From Robiginitalea sp. SC105 (GTDB lineage: Bacteria; Bacteroidota; Bacteroidia; Flavobacteriales; Flavobacteriaceae): 64,000 nucleotides of DNA. The notes below the pieces were generated by a model that was given only the letters and a program-made list of their open reading frames with translations, had not been told where the DNA came from and did not search any database. The stretch covers positions 186,001-250,000 of the forward strand of contig NZ_JACLZF010000001.1 in the NCBI RefSeq assembly GCF_014243345.1. The letters run 5' to 3'. Both the position numbers and the translations under genes were made by a program. Of this stretch, positions 11,201 through 19,946 are shown in pieces (the stretch's first letter is position 1; the number at the start of each line of letters is the position of its first letter).

Positions 11201-11572
11201 TCAGAGTCGGTGATTGCTATCAATGAAGGAAACGGCTCCTTCCGCATTCAGCCCCTGCCCTCCCGGGTACAACTGTCCTGTATTTGCGGGATCAGCTGCG
11301 AAGATATCAACGGGGACGGCAACCTTGACCTGGTCATGGCCGGCAACAATTTTGAATTCAAGCCCCAATTTTCACGCCTTGACGCGGGCTACGGCAACGT
11401 ACTGCTGGGGAACGGCCAGATGGATTTCCAATGGCAGCCCTACGAAAAAAGCGGCTTCTTTTTGCGGGAAGAAGTGAAATACCTGCAGACCCTGCGCGAT
11501 GCCGCGGGCAGGCGCTACCTGCTTGCCGCACTAAACGAAAGCCAACCCAGATTGTATGCCCTCAATGACTGA
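8216..11572 (+). CDS. FG-GAP/VCBS-repeat and ASPIC/UnbV lipoprotein, paralogue 2
   Basis: Second of three tandem paralogues. The ATG at 8216 overlaps the previous gene by 11 nt; an in-frame ATG at 8228 is almost as good. Both leave a lipoprotein signal ending in CMLGC (Cys22 from 8216). The architecture repeats that of paralogue 1: FG-GAP repeats with DINNDGLTD and DYDKDGDLD loops, the signature TDWSWAGLLFDMDNDG, ASPIC/UnbV near residues 525-615, then a second propeller block. Divergence from its neighbours is large along the whole length, so this is an old duplication rather than a recent tandem copy. The conserved order suggests that the three proteins act together or on related ligands; that is inference. 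Confidence 0.9.
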   Translation: MKSNMSYLRYFLTVWVACMLGCTDAETEPAAKPEKATLFTLLPSDSTGIDFVNQVENQKDFNIFKYRNFYNGGGVALGDINNDGLTDIFLTGNMVQNKLYLNRGGFRFEDITESAGVGGNKPWSTGVTMADINADGLLDIYVSNAGNMEGNNHDNDLYINNGDLTFTERAAEFNLAETGFSTHATFFDYDKDGDLDAYILNNSNIPVSSLGYAEQREVRAQDWEGVPHIFRGVGDMLLRNDGGTFTDVSEEAGIYGSLIGFGLGVLVSDFNQDLYPDIYVSNDFYERDYLYINNQDGTFSEQIKEWTGHLSLSAMGIDIGDINNDGHQDVFITDMLPEPEERVKSVMEFEGYNVYNLKQGKDFYQQYIQNTLQLNNGNGSFSEVAYFSGVDATDWSWAGLLFDMDNDGLRDIFVTNGINHDLTDLDFVDFFANEIIQKMALTGKKESIDSIIQKMPIKPQPNYAFRNNGDITFDNANADWGFEMPTRSNGAAYGDLDNDGDLDLVINNVNMPAFVYRNETDNQKENHYIRLRLKGPAKNPFGIGATVRLFAGDKILVQELIPSRGFQSSIDYVLALGLGDSDTVDSLRVVWPDDRTQLLTSLEADREWVLDHAEAGDTYTPPGQKPITPLLRELPLAGVSPHREDAYNDFDHEGLIYSKLSQEGPALAVADVNGDGNDDFYLGGGSGQEGALYLHQGGGKVTRSRIPAFETDSPYEDTAAAFFDADGDGDPDLLVASGGNQADQYRNYRPRLYLNDGKGSFTKAPGELPTRVKNMSVVAPQDFDQDGDMDVFIGSRSVVGIYGVNPDHLFLENDGTGQFRDVSERVANDLKDAGMITGAVWADMDGDGRNDLVTVSDWGIPGIYRNNGRRVSKVPTSLDSLDGWWSSVAAADLDGDGDLDLVLGNQGSNLHYKPSPGKPMKMWVNDFDSNGTLEQVVTLSTESGDYPLHQKKELTAQVVSLKKENLKASVYAQRTIQELFPPELVSRSIVKSSRISESVIAINEGNGSFRIQPLPSRVQLSCICGISCEDINGDGNLDLVMAGNNFEFKPQFSRLDAGYGNVLLGNGQMDFQWQPYEKSGFFLREEVKYLQTLRDAAGRRYLLAALNESQPRLYALND

Positions 11573-14500
11573 CGCCCGATACATAGCTGCCCTACTTATC
11601 TTTCTGCTGGCCTCCTGCGGCCAGGGAGGCGACCGCTTTGATGCCCCCCCGGCTTCCAGGACCGGGGTGGATTTTGCCAATACCCTGCAGGAATCCAACG
11701 AGCTGAACATCCTGGATTACCTGTACTTCTACAACGGCGGGGGGGTGGCCGTAGGGGATATCAACGGAGACGGCCTGCCGGATATTTACTTCTCCGGCAA
11801 CCAGGTCAAAAACCGGCTCTACCTCAATGAGGGGGGTATGCGGTTCCGGGACATTACCGAATCGGCGGGCGTGGGGGGCAACAGCACCTGGAATACCGGG
11901 GCTGTGATGGCCGATGTAAATGCCGACGGGCTGCTGGATATCTATGTCTGCGCCGTGGTAGGCATCAACGGGTTTACCGGGCACAACGAGTTATTCATCA
12001 ACAACGGGGACAACACCTTTACCGAAAGCGCGGGGAAATACGGGCTGGATTTTGACACCTTCAGCTCCAATGCCGCCTTTTTTGACTATGACGGGGACGG
12101 GGACCTGGACATGTACCTCCTGAACCATGCCGTGCACACACAGGATTCCTACGGGAAGGCCCAGCTGCGCTACGAGCGGAATTACGATACGGGAGACAAG
12201 CTGTTGCGCAATGACAACGGCCGGTTTACAGAGGTGAGCGAGGAGGCCGGGATTTTTGGCGGGATCAACGGTTATGGCCTGGGACTCGCCGTTTCCGACT
12301 TCAACCAGGACGGCCTCCCCGACCTGTATATCGGAAACGATTTCCACGAGGACGACTACTTCTACCTGAACAACGGGGACGGGACATTCACCGAAAGCCT
12401 CCGGGCCTATTTCGGGCACACCAGCCGCTTTTCCATGGGAAGCGACGTGGCGGATATCAACAACGACGGCCGGCCCGACCTCATCTCCCTGGATATGCTG
12501 CCCGAAGATGAGGTGCCGCTAAAGTCCTCTGAAGGGGACGATAAACTCCAAACCCAGCAAATGCGGACGGAAGAATATGGCTACTACTACCAGTTCACCC
12601 GGAACATGCTGTACGTCAACCAGCCCGATGGCCGCTTCCTGGAGACGGCCCTGATGAGCGGGGTGGCAGCCACGGACTGGAGCTGGAGTGCCCTGTTCGC
12701 AGATTACGACCTGGACGGCTACCAGGACCTGTTCATCTCCAACGGCATCCCCAAACGGCCCAACGACCTGGATTTTGTCCGGTTTATCTCCAATGAGCAG
12801 ATCAGCAACAAAATGGACAATACCCGCCTTGTGGACCAGAAAGCCCTGGACATGATGCCCTCGGGTGCCGTGCACAACTACATCTACCAGGGAGGGGGAG
12901 ACCTGCAATTCACCGACCGGACCCAGGCATGGATCGGTTTGGACACCACGCTCTCCGGGGCCACCGCCACGGCCGACCTCGACAATGACGGGGACCTGGA
13001 CCTGGTGATCAGCAATATCAACGGGGAGGCCACCCTGTTGGTAAACCAGAGCCAGGGGGAGAACCATTATCTCAAGCTGCGACTCGAATTTTCAGCGGCC
13101 AATCCTTATGGGATTGGAACCAAGGCCTATGCGTATTCAAACGGGGAGGTCCGCTACCGGGAGCTCTACCCGGTGCGCGGGTTCCAGGCCTCTTCGGAGC
13201 CCCTGCTGCACTTTGGCTTCCCGAAAGGGGCCAGGCTGGATTCCCTGCGGGTCGTGTGGCCGGACAATCGCTACCAAACCCTGAGACAGCCCGGCCTGGA
13301 CCAGACACTGACCCTGCGTCCGGAAGCTACCCGCCCCTACCGGGATCCTGCAAAGAAGGGAACCGGACAACCCGTCTTCCGGAAAGTAGCGGGCAACCTG
13401 GGCCTGAATTACGCCCACCTCGAAGACCGGTATACCGACTTCAACCGCGAAAAACTCCTGCCGTATAGCCTGGCAGACCGGGGGCCGGCCCTGGCCGCCG
13501 GCGACCTGGACGGGGACGGCAGGGAAGATCTGTTCCTGGGCGGGTCCAAACGCATTCCCCCAAAGATCTTCCTGCAGCGTGATACCACCTATGCCGAAGC
13601 TGCCCGGGCAGGTTCTGGCTGGACGGGGATCCTGCAGGACAGTGTACAGGAAAACATCGATGCCGCCATCGCCGATTTCAGCGGTGACGGGCGCAATGAC
13701 CTGATTGTCCTCAACGGGGGGGCCGATTATTTCGGCTCCTCGGAATTCCTGCTGAACGGCTATTACCGGCGGGATGCCGACGGCTTCCTCCGGCAATCGC
13801 TTCCGGAGGACTTTGCAAACGCTTCCGTGGTGCGTCCCTATGACGTGGACGGGGACGGCGACCTGGACCTCTTTGTGGGGAACCAGTCCGAAACCGGGGT
13901 ATTCGGGAAACGTCCGGAATCGTTTTTGCTGATCAACGAGGAGGGGCATTTCAGCCCGGCACCGGAATTTGAAGGGAAACAACTGGGGATGGTGACGGAC
14001 GCGGTCTGGAGCGACTTCAACGGGGACGGGCAATCCGACCTGATCGTCGTGGGAGAATGGATGGCGCCCCGGTTTTTTGCAAACCGCCAGGGGCGGCTGG
14101 TGGAAGAAGCGGTTACTGCCCCCGCCGGGCTCTGGCAGGATATTGCCCCCTTTGACATGGATGGGGACGGGGACCTGGACTATGCGCTGGGTAACTGGGG
14201 GTCCAATTCAAAGTTCACCGCTTCCGCGGCCTCCCCGATGCGGCTTTACCTTGGCGACCTGGACGATTCCGGCGCTACCGACCCGGTTGTGGCAACCGCC
14301 AAGAAGGGCCGTTACTACCCCCTGGCCGGCCTGGATGAACTGGCATCCCAAATGGTTTTCCTTCGAAAGAAATACCCGAATTACAAAGACTTTGCCGGAA
14401 AGACCCTGGAGGAGATCTTCCCCGAAGAACAGCTGGAAAAGGCCGAGATCCTGGAGGTTTCCGAACTGCGTTCGGGTTTCCTGCGCAACGAAGGGGGGCG

Positions 14501-14840
14501 TTTTGAGTTTGTGGCCTTCCCGCTGGTAATGCAGGTGGCCCCCATCATGGAATTCCTGTCCTTCGATTTTGACGGGGACGGTCAGGAAGAACTCCTGGCC
14601 GCGGGGAATTACTTCGGGGTCAAACCCTACCAGGGCCGGTTAGATTCTTTTCCGGGGGCATTGATTGGCGGTGAAAATAAAATACTTTTGGCCAATAGTT
14701 CGGGCCTGGACCTGATCCACAAATCCGTCCGGCACCTGGAGATTATCCGGATGGGCCAAACCCCTTACCTGCTGGTGGTATTCAACAATGCCCCGGCGGC
14801 AGTTTACGAAATGACAAATACTAAAATAGCATACCCATGA
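11556..14840 (+). CDS. FG-GAP/VCBS-repeat and ASPIC/UnbV lipoprotein, paralogue 3
   Basis: Third paralogue, starting inside the end of the previous gene (17-nt overlap from ATG 11556; ATG 11565 is an alternative). Lipobox LLASC, Cys21 from 11556. FG-GAP calcium-loop motifs (DINGDGLPD, DYDGDGDLD) cover residues about 60-490, the signature TDWSWSALFADYDLDG is present, ASPIC/UnbV lies near 500-590 (NPYGIGTKA), and a second repeat block follows. Its first mature residues resemble those of paralogue 1 (TGVDFANTLQES against TGVTFANTLAES), so 1 and 3 look closer to each other than to 2. The stop overlaps the next gene's start as ATGA, tying it to the haloperoxidase-like gene. Confidence 0.9.
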   Translation: MPSMTDARYIAALLIFLLASCGQGGDRFDAPPASRTGVDFANTLQESNELNILDYLYFYNGGGVAVGDINGDGLPDIYFSGNQVKNRLYLNEGGMRFRDITESAGVGGNSTWNTGAVMADVNADGLLDIYVCAVVGINGFTGHNELFINNGDNTFTESAGKYGLDFDTFSSNAAFFDYDGDGDLDMYLLNHAVHTQDSYGKAQLRYERNYDTGDKLLRNDNGRFTEVSEEAGIFGGINGYGLGLAVSDFNQDGLPDLYIGNDFHEDDYFYLNNGDGTFTESLRAYFGHTSRFSMGSDVADINNDGRPDLISLDMLPEDEVPLKSSEGDDKLQTQQMRTEEYGYYYQFTRNMLYVNQPDGRFLETALMSGVAATDWSWSALFADYDLDGYQDLFISNGIPKRPNDLDFVRFISNEQISNKMDNTRLVDQKALDMMPSGAVHNYIYQGGGDLQFTDRTQAWIGLDTTLSGATATADLDNDGDLDLVISNINGEATLLVNQSQGENHYLKLRLEFSAANPYGIGTKAYAYSNGEVRYRELYPVRGFQASSEPLLHFGFPKGARLDSLRVVWPDNRYQTLRQPGLDQTLTLRPEATRPYRDPAKKGTGQPVFRKVAGNLGLNYAHLEDRYTDFNREKLLPYSLADRGPALAAGDLDGDGREDLFLGGSKRIPPKIFLQRDTTYAEAARAGSGWTGILQDSVQENIDAAIADFSGDGRNDLIVLNGGADYFGSSEFLLNGYYRRDADGFLRQSLPEDFANASVVRPYDVDGDGDLDLFVGNQSETGVFGKRPESFLLINEEGHFSPAPEFEGKQLGMVTDAVWSDFNGDGQSDLIVVGEWMAPRFFANRQGRLVEEAVTAPAGLWQDIAPFDMDGDGDLDYALGNWGSNSKFTASAASPMRLYLGDLDDSGATDPVVATAKKGRYYPLAGLDELASQMVFLRKKYPNYKDFAGKTLEEIFPEEQLEKAEILEVSELRSGFLRNEGGRFEFVAFPLVMQVAPIMEFLSFDFDGDGQEELLAAGNYFGVKPYQGRLDSFPGALIGGENKILLANSSGLDLIHKSVRHLEIIRMGQTPYLLVVFNNAPAAVYEMTNTKIAYP

Positions 14841-16204
14841 AGACGAGAATTGCACTACTAGCGACCCTGGGCCTCCTGGCACTTTCCTGTGCCAAAAAGA
14901 CGGAACCCATCGCAATATCAGCGGAGGATTACCACGCCTCGGTAGACAAGGTAACGGAGGTGATGGTCCACGACATCTTCAGCCCGCCCGTCGCCAGCCG
15001 GATCTATGTCTACCCGAACATTGCGGCCTATGAAATCATGGCCCTGCAGAATACCGCCTACCAGTCGCTGAGCGGGCAGGTTTCCGGGTTGGGGAACATC
15101 CCCGAACCAGCCGACGGTGCCGGGGTGAACTATCCCCTGGCCGCCATGGTTGCCCACATGGACCTGAGCCGGCAGCTGATCTTCTCAGAGGACCGGATTA
15201 TTGCATTCCGCGACAGCCTGTACGCAGAGTGGGTAGACAGGAACCCGGACGAATTCGAGGTTTCCCGTGATTACGGGATGGAAGTAGCCTCCTATATCGC
15301 CAACTGGATGGACAAGGATAACTACAAACAGACACGGACCATGTCCAAATTCACGGTCAACACGGACGAACCCTCCCGCTGGCAACCCACTCCCCCTGCC
15401 TATATGGAAGGGATTGAGCCCCACTGGAGCAAGATCCGGACCCTGGTAATCGATTCTGCGGCCCAGTTCAAGCCCGCGCCCCCTGCCCCGTTTTCCATGG
15501 AGCCGGGTTCGGATTTCCACAGGGAACTGATGGAGGTCTATGAGGTGGGCAATGCCATCACCGAAAAAGGCGATGAGTCCGAAGAGGTTGCCATTGCCCG
15601 TTTCTGGGATTGCAACCCCTATGTCTCGGTGACCCGGGGCCACCTGATGTTCGCCACGAAAAAGATCAGTCCCGGGGCCCATTGGATCGGGATCACGAAA
15701 ATAGCCTGCCGGAAGGATGGGAGCGACTTTGACAAAACGGTTTTTGCGTATACCAAGACCTCCATGGCCATATTCGACGGCTTTATCAGTTGCTGGGACG
15801 AAAAATACCGCAGCAACCTGATCCGGCCGGAAACCCTGATCAACCAGCATATCGACGACAGCTGGAAACCTGTGCTTCAGACCCCGCCCTTCCCGGAATA
15901 CACCAGCGGCCACAGCGTGGTGTCCGGTGCGGCGGCAACGGCCCTCACCAGTATATTCGGGGACCAGTTCGCCTTTGATGACGACACCGAACTGCCGTAC
16001 GGGCTGCCGGTGAGGTCGTACGATTCGTTTAACCAGGCCTCGGCCGAAGCGGCCATCAGCCGGATGTACGGGGGTATCCACTACCGTATGGCCATCGAGG
16101 TGGGACTGCAGCAGGGGCGTTCCCTGGGCGACTTTGTCGTCGACAACCTCCAGATGACACAGCCGCAGACCGCCATGGCGCAACAGGCGGATTCCGGCCA
16201 GTAA
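14837..16204 (+). CDS. Vanadium-dependent haloperoxidase / PAP2-family lipoprotein
   Basis: Exported lipoprotein (LALSC, Cys18) of the PAP2 superfamily, closest in layout to bacterial vanadium haloperoxidase-like proteins. The oxyanion-binding set is present in order: KYRSNLIRP near residue 322, PEYTSGHS near 352, and SRMYGGIHYRMAIEVG near 408. Known members either oxidise halides with vanadate and peroxide or hydrolyse phosphate esters, and sequence alone does not separate these. Length (455 residues) suits the family. It overlaps the third FG-GAP gene by 4 nt (ATGA), so it is probably co-translated with it and acts at the same envelope location. Confidence 0.85.
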   Translation: MKTRIALLATLGLLALSCAKKTEPIAISAEDYHASVDKVTEVMVHDIFSPPVASRIYVYPNIAAYEIMALQNTAYQSLSGQVSGLGNIPEPADGAGVNYPLAAMVAHMDLSRQLIFSEDRIIAFRDSLYAEWVDRNPDEFEVSRDYGMEVASYIANWMDKDNYKQTRTMSKFTVNTDEPSRWQPTPPAYMEGIEPHWSKIRTLVIDSAAQFKPAPPAPFSMEPGSDFHRELMEVYEVGNAITEKGDESEEVAIARFWDCNPYVSVTRGHLMFATKKISPGAHWIGITKIACRKDGSDFDKTVFAYTKTSMAIFDGFISCWDEKYRSNLIRPETLINQHIDDSWKPVLQTPPFPEYTSGHSVVSGAAATALTSIFGDQFAFDDDTELPYGLPVRSYDSFNQASAEAAISRMYGGIHYRMAIEVGLQQGRSLGDFVVDNLQMTQPQTAMAQQADSGQ

Positions 16205-16258
16205 ATAGCGATAAAACAACCCTGACCAAAAGCTGTAATCGCCAAAAGGTTCAACCAA

Positions 16259-17173
16259 ATGAAAAAAGTATTGCTGCTTGCCGGCCTCCTGATCGTATTG
16301 GGGGCCACCGGGTACTTCTTCGTTTACCCTCATGATTATATTGTGCGCTACGAGGCCCCGAGTTTCCCGGGGACCATCAACCAGTCGATCAAGATCTGGA
16401 ACCTGGAAGTGGGCGCGAAAGGCACAGAGATTCAACAGGAAGACCTGCTGCACCTGGAACAGCAGATCCAGGCTGGTGACTCCGTATTGCGGTGCCGGTG
16501 GGAAATCCAACCCCTGACAGCCTCCACCTCCCTGGTGGTAGCCAAATTCAGGGACCGGGACCACAGCCTGGCGAACAAATGGGAGGTGCTTTTCGGGAAC
16601 AGTACGGTCGAACGGGTCAGTACGCAGCTGGTCCGGGATTTTGCCGAGCGCCTGCAGGCCCATACCGAGGAATTCGAAGTGGAAGTCGTAGGCGAGGCGG
16701 AACTGCCTTCCACCTTCTATGCCTATGTGCCCCTGGAAACCTCCCAGCAAGGGAAAGCCGCCGGGATGATGAACAATTATAACCTGCTCTCCGGCATACT
16801 GGTCAACAACGGGGTAAGGTTAAACGGGCCACCCATGATTGTGGTGAACCAGTGGGACCGGGAGAAAGACAGCCTGGACTACAATTTCTGCTTCCCGATC
16901 ATCCGGTCCACCCACCTGCCTGAGAACCCGCTGATCCAATACAAGCGGATCTTCCCGAAAAGGGCCCTCAAGGCTATCTACCACGGAAATTACATCACCT
17001 CGGACCGGGCCTGGTACGCATTGATGGACTATGCGGAAAAAAATGGCATCGAAGTGGACCCCGAGCCTGTTGAGGTCTTCTTAAACAACCCGAACATGGG
17101 TGGGGATGTCCTGAGGTGGACGGCGGAAATCTACCTGCCTATTAAGGAAACAGGCAGGGCTGCCGGCCCGTGA
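16259..17173 (+). CDS. Membrane-anchored GyrI-like (effector-binding) protein
   Basis: 304 residues: one N-terminal membrane segment or uncleaved signal (about residues 2-22), a middle region of about 110 residues without a recognised family, and a C-terminal GyrI-like/SRPBCC ligand-binding domain (about 140-300). The last shows family hallmarks: KAIYHGNY, AWYALMDYAEKNGIEVDPEP, VEVFLNN and a final EIYLPIKE. GyrI-like domains bind small, often cationic or hydrophobic compounds; here the domain has no DNA-binding partner and should lie outside the cytoplasmic membrane. It starts 54 nt after the haloperoxidase-like gene and is probably its operon neighbour. Function is unknown. Confidence 0.75.
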   Translation: MKKVLLLAGLLIVLGATGYFFVYPHDYIVRYEAPSFPGTINQSIKIWNLEVGAKGTEIQQEDLLHLEQQIQAGDSVLRCRWEIQPLTASTSLVVAKFRDRDHSLANKWEVLFGNSTVERVSTQLVRDFAERLQAHTEEFEVEVVGEAELPSTFYAYVPLETSQQGKAAGMMNNYNLLSGILVNNGVRLNGPPMIVVNQWDREKDSLDYNFCFPIIRSTHLPENPLIQYKRIFPKRALKAIYHGNYITSDRAWYALMDYAEKNGIEVDPEPVEVFLNNPNMGGDVLRWTAEIYLPIKETGRAAGP

Positions 17174-17258
17174 TCGCCTGAAACGCCCCGGAAGAGGTCT
17201 CTGACAACCCGGGGCCGCCGCCTTCGCAGGAGACTCCCGGACAGGAACCGTCCCGTCC

Positions 17259-18911
17259 TTATTTCGCGAATCCGATATAGATCAGTATCACGACCACCAC
17301 CACGGCCAGGCCCACCTGCTTCACGTATTTGTAAGGGGTAATCTCCACCTGCCGGGTGTATTCCAGCACATAGGGGTCTTTCTTGGGCCTCAGTTTCCCG
17401 ATCAATAGCATGATCCCCACGTTCAGCAGGAAGAGGATGGCCATGATGTGCAGGTAATGGGGGTAGGCTTCCGCTTCCACCTTGCGCAGGGCGGTCAGGT
17501 CGGTAACCCCGGCTTCCCGGGCCGCTTCCAGGGCGGATTCCACCATCCCCGGGCCAATGATGAACTGGCTCAGGATATAGAGTCCCGAACCGAGGAAGAT
17601 GGCCACCTTGGCTGCAATGGCCGGAACGCGCTGGGTCAGGTACCCCACCACGATGATGGTGAGGATCGGGATGTTGTAGATACCGTTGACCTCCTGCAGG
17701 TAATCAAAGATACTCCCGGCGTTTTCGATCACCGGGGCAACCAGCATCGCCGCAAGCGCCAGGATGATCCCGAAGATCTTCCCGTATTTGACGACGGTGG
17801 CCTCCGAGGCCTCCCTGTTGATGTGCTGCTTGTAGATGTCGATGCCGAAGAGCGTCACGGAAGAGTTCAGCACGCTGTTGAACGAACTGAGGATGGCCCC
17901 GAAAAGCACGGCTGCAAAGAAGCCCACAAGCGGACCAGGCAATACGGCCCGGACGAGTTCCGGATAGGCATCGTTGCTGGAGGCCAGGTTGCCCTCAAAG
18001 TAATAGTAGGCGATCATTCCGGGCAATACCAGGATGATCGGGCCGAGGATTTTGATAAAGGATGCCAGCAGGAGGCCCTTCTGCCCCTCTGCCAGGTTTT
18101 TGGCCCCGAGGGCCCGCTGGATGATCTGCTGGTTGGTTCCCCAATAAAAGAGCTGCACCAGCATCATCCCCGTAAAAATCGTACTGAAAGGGACTTCCTG
18201 ATAAAATTCCCCCGTTGAGTCGAAGCGCTCCGGGCTGGAATCGATCAGCGTATTGATTCCATCCATCACGCTGCCGTCCCCGATCGCCATCAGGCCGAAG
18301 ACCGGTATCATTACCCCGCCGATGAGCAGGCCGATTGCATTGATACTGTCTGAAACGGCTACCGCCTTGAGCCCCCCGAAAACGGCGTAAATAGACCCGA
18401 CAATGCCGATACCCCAGATACAGATGACGCGGGCGGTTGCTTCAGGGACATTGAGCAGTTCCGCCACATTGAACATCCCGCTGATTGCCACCGACCCTGA
18501 ATACAGGATCACCGGCAACAGGACCACTACGTAGCCGGTGAGGAAAAGGCCGGAAGTGATGGTTTTGGTGGTGGTGTCAAACCGCTTTGCAAGGAAACCG
18601 GGTACGGTGGTAAGCCCCCCCTTCAGGTAGCGCGGCAACAGGAACACGGCCGTGATGACCATGGTGATTGCCGCGAGGGTTTCCCAGGCCATTACAGATA
18701 ACCCGTCCAGGTATGCGCTTCCATTGAGCCCGACGATCTGTTCGGTGGAAAGGTTGGTGAGCAGGAGGGAACCGGCAATCACCCCGGCGGTCAGGCTCCT
18801 GCCACCCAGAAAATACCCATCGGAGGTGGATTCATTGGTTTTGCGGGTGGCTATATAGGAGATAACGGCGACGAGCAGGGTGAAACCCACGAAGGAAAGG
18901 ATACCGATCAT
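17259..18911 (-). CDS. Sodium:solute symporter (SSS/SLC5 family)
   Basis: Inner-membrane transporter of 550 residues with about 14 hydrophobic segments. It shows SSS hallmarks: FLGGRSLTAGVIAGSLLLTNLS at the start of the core (core part GGRSLTAGV), and AVFGGLKAVAVSDSINAIG in the sodium-symporter consensus region. The overall pattern resembles YidK/SGLT-like sugar or inositol carriers, but the substrate is not determined. It stands alone on the minus strand, converging with the surface operon. A -7-like element (TATTTTTA) lies at 18940-18947 on the same strand about 30 nt before the start. Confidence 0.9.
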   Translation of the reverse strand: MIGILSFVGFTLLVAVISYIATRKTNESTSDGYFLGGRSLTAGVIAGSLLLTNLSTEQIVGLNGSAYLDGLSVMAWETLAAITMVITAVFLLPRYLKGGLTTVPGFLAKRFDTTTKTITSGLFLTGYVVVLLPVILYSGSVAISGMFNVAELLNVPEATARVICIWGIGIVGSIYAVFGGLKAVAVSDSINAIGLLIGGVMIPVFGLMAIGDGSVMDGINTLIDSSPERFDSTGEFYQEVPFSTIFTGMMLVQLFYWGTNQQIIQRALGAKNLAEGQKGLLLASFIKILGPIILVLPGMIAYYYFEGNLASSNDAYPELVRAVLPGPLVGFFAAVLFGAILSSFNSVLNSSVTLFGIDIYKQHINREASEATVVKYGKIFGIILALAAMLVAPVIENAGSIFDYLQEVNGIYNIPILTIIVVGYLTQRVPAIAAKVAIFLGSGLYILSQFIIGPGMVESALEAAREAGVTDLTALRKVEAEAYPHYLHIMAILFLLNVGIMLLIGKLRPKKDPYVLEYTRQVEITPYKYVKQVGLAVVVVVILIYIGFAK

Positions 18912-19079
18912 GGCAAATTGGATGGTTTGGTTCAGTATCTAAAAATAGGGGATTAATCATTAACTGCACACCCAAAATCGTTATTCTGGCAGTTGCAGCC
19001 GGTTTTTGATGGAAACGGGTTGGGTGCCCATCCCGTTAAATCCTTAATTTAGACCTTTGAAAAGAAAAACTTGCCCGCC

Positions 19080-19946
19080 ATGCCCACCCCGATCCGAAAA
19101 TCCCTGATGCTCCTGGCCGGGCTGCTTGGATTCAGCTGTACCCAATACGGCCAACTGGACTATGTCTGCAGGTTGCCGGGGGGGGTCAACGAGGCTTCCG
19201 GGATGGTGACCTACAACGGGCAAACCATCTGGGTCATAGAGGACGGCAGTAACCCGGACAAAATCCGGGAGGTAGACACCACGGGGAACCTGCTGAGGGA
19301 GTACGAGGTAAAGGATGCCCGGAATAAGGATTGGGAAGCACTCACTACGGATACACTGGGCCGCCTTTACATAGGGGATTTCGGGAATAACCTGAATTCC
19401 CGGGACGACCTGGTGATTTACCGCCTGCCTGACCCCCGCCAGGAACCCGGGGACAAGATAGATGCAGAGGCCATCCGGTTCTCCTATCCCGACCAAAAGC
19501 ACTTCCCCCCGGAGAAAAACGCCCGCTTCTTTGACGCGGAAGGGTTCTTCCACCTGGATGGGCATTTGTACATTATCACCAAGAACCGGGCGCGGCCCTT
19601 TAACGGGATGGCCACCATTTATCGCGTACCGGATGAACCGGGGGAGTACAAGGCCGAACTGGTCACCCGAATATTTATCTGTGGGGACCGCAGGGGGTGC
19701 CAGGTAACCGACGCAGCCCTGTCGCCAAGCGGTAACCGGCTGGCCTTGTTGGGTTACGGTTTTATCTGGGTATACGATTCTTTTGGCACCACGGGATTTG
19801 CCGGGACGCCCCGCAAGTTTTCCCTGGAGTCCAACACCCAGCTGGAAGGTATCTGTTTTGTCGACGAGACCGAGGTGTATTTAACCGATGAGAAGAGCGT
19901 GGGGCGCGGCGGCAATATTTACCGCTATTCCCTCCCGCTCCCTTAA
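19080..19946 (+). CDS. Predicted beta-propeller lipoprotein of unknown function
   Basis: 288 residues from the ATG at 19080 (a TTG at 19071 also keeps the frame). The signal peptide ends at a lipobox-like GFSC. The mature part looks like a propeller of SdiA-regulated or phytase-esterase-like type: blades with WVIEDGSNPDKI, RLYIGDFGNN, LYIITKNRA, and a late LEGICFVDETEVYLTDE. Conserved acidic and aromatic positions agree with a metal-binding propeller, but I know no assigned reaction. It converges on the following minus-strand gene, with the two stop codons overlapping by four bases. Upstream a TTG-22 nt-TAATTTAG pair resembles a Bacteroidota promoter. Confidence 0.7.
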   Translation: MPTPIRKSLMLLAGLLGFSCTQYGQLDYVCRLPGGVNEASGMVTYNGQTIWVIEDGSNPDKIREVDTTGNLLREYEVKDARNKDWEALTTDTLGRLYIGDFGNNLNSRDDLVIYRLPDPRQEPGDKIDAEAIRFSYPDQKHFPPEKNARFFDAEGFFHLDGHLYIITKNRARPFNGMATIYRVPDEPGEYKAELVTRIFICGDRRGCQVTDAALSPSGNRLALLGYGFIWVYDSFGTTGFAGTPRKFSLESNTQLEGICFVDETEVYLTDEKSVGRGGNIYRYSLPLP

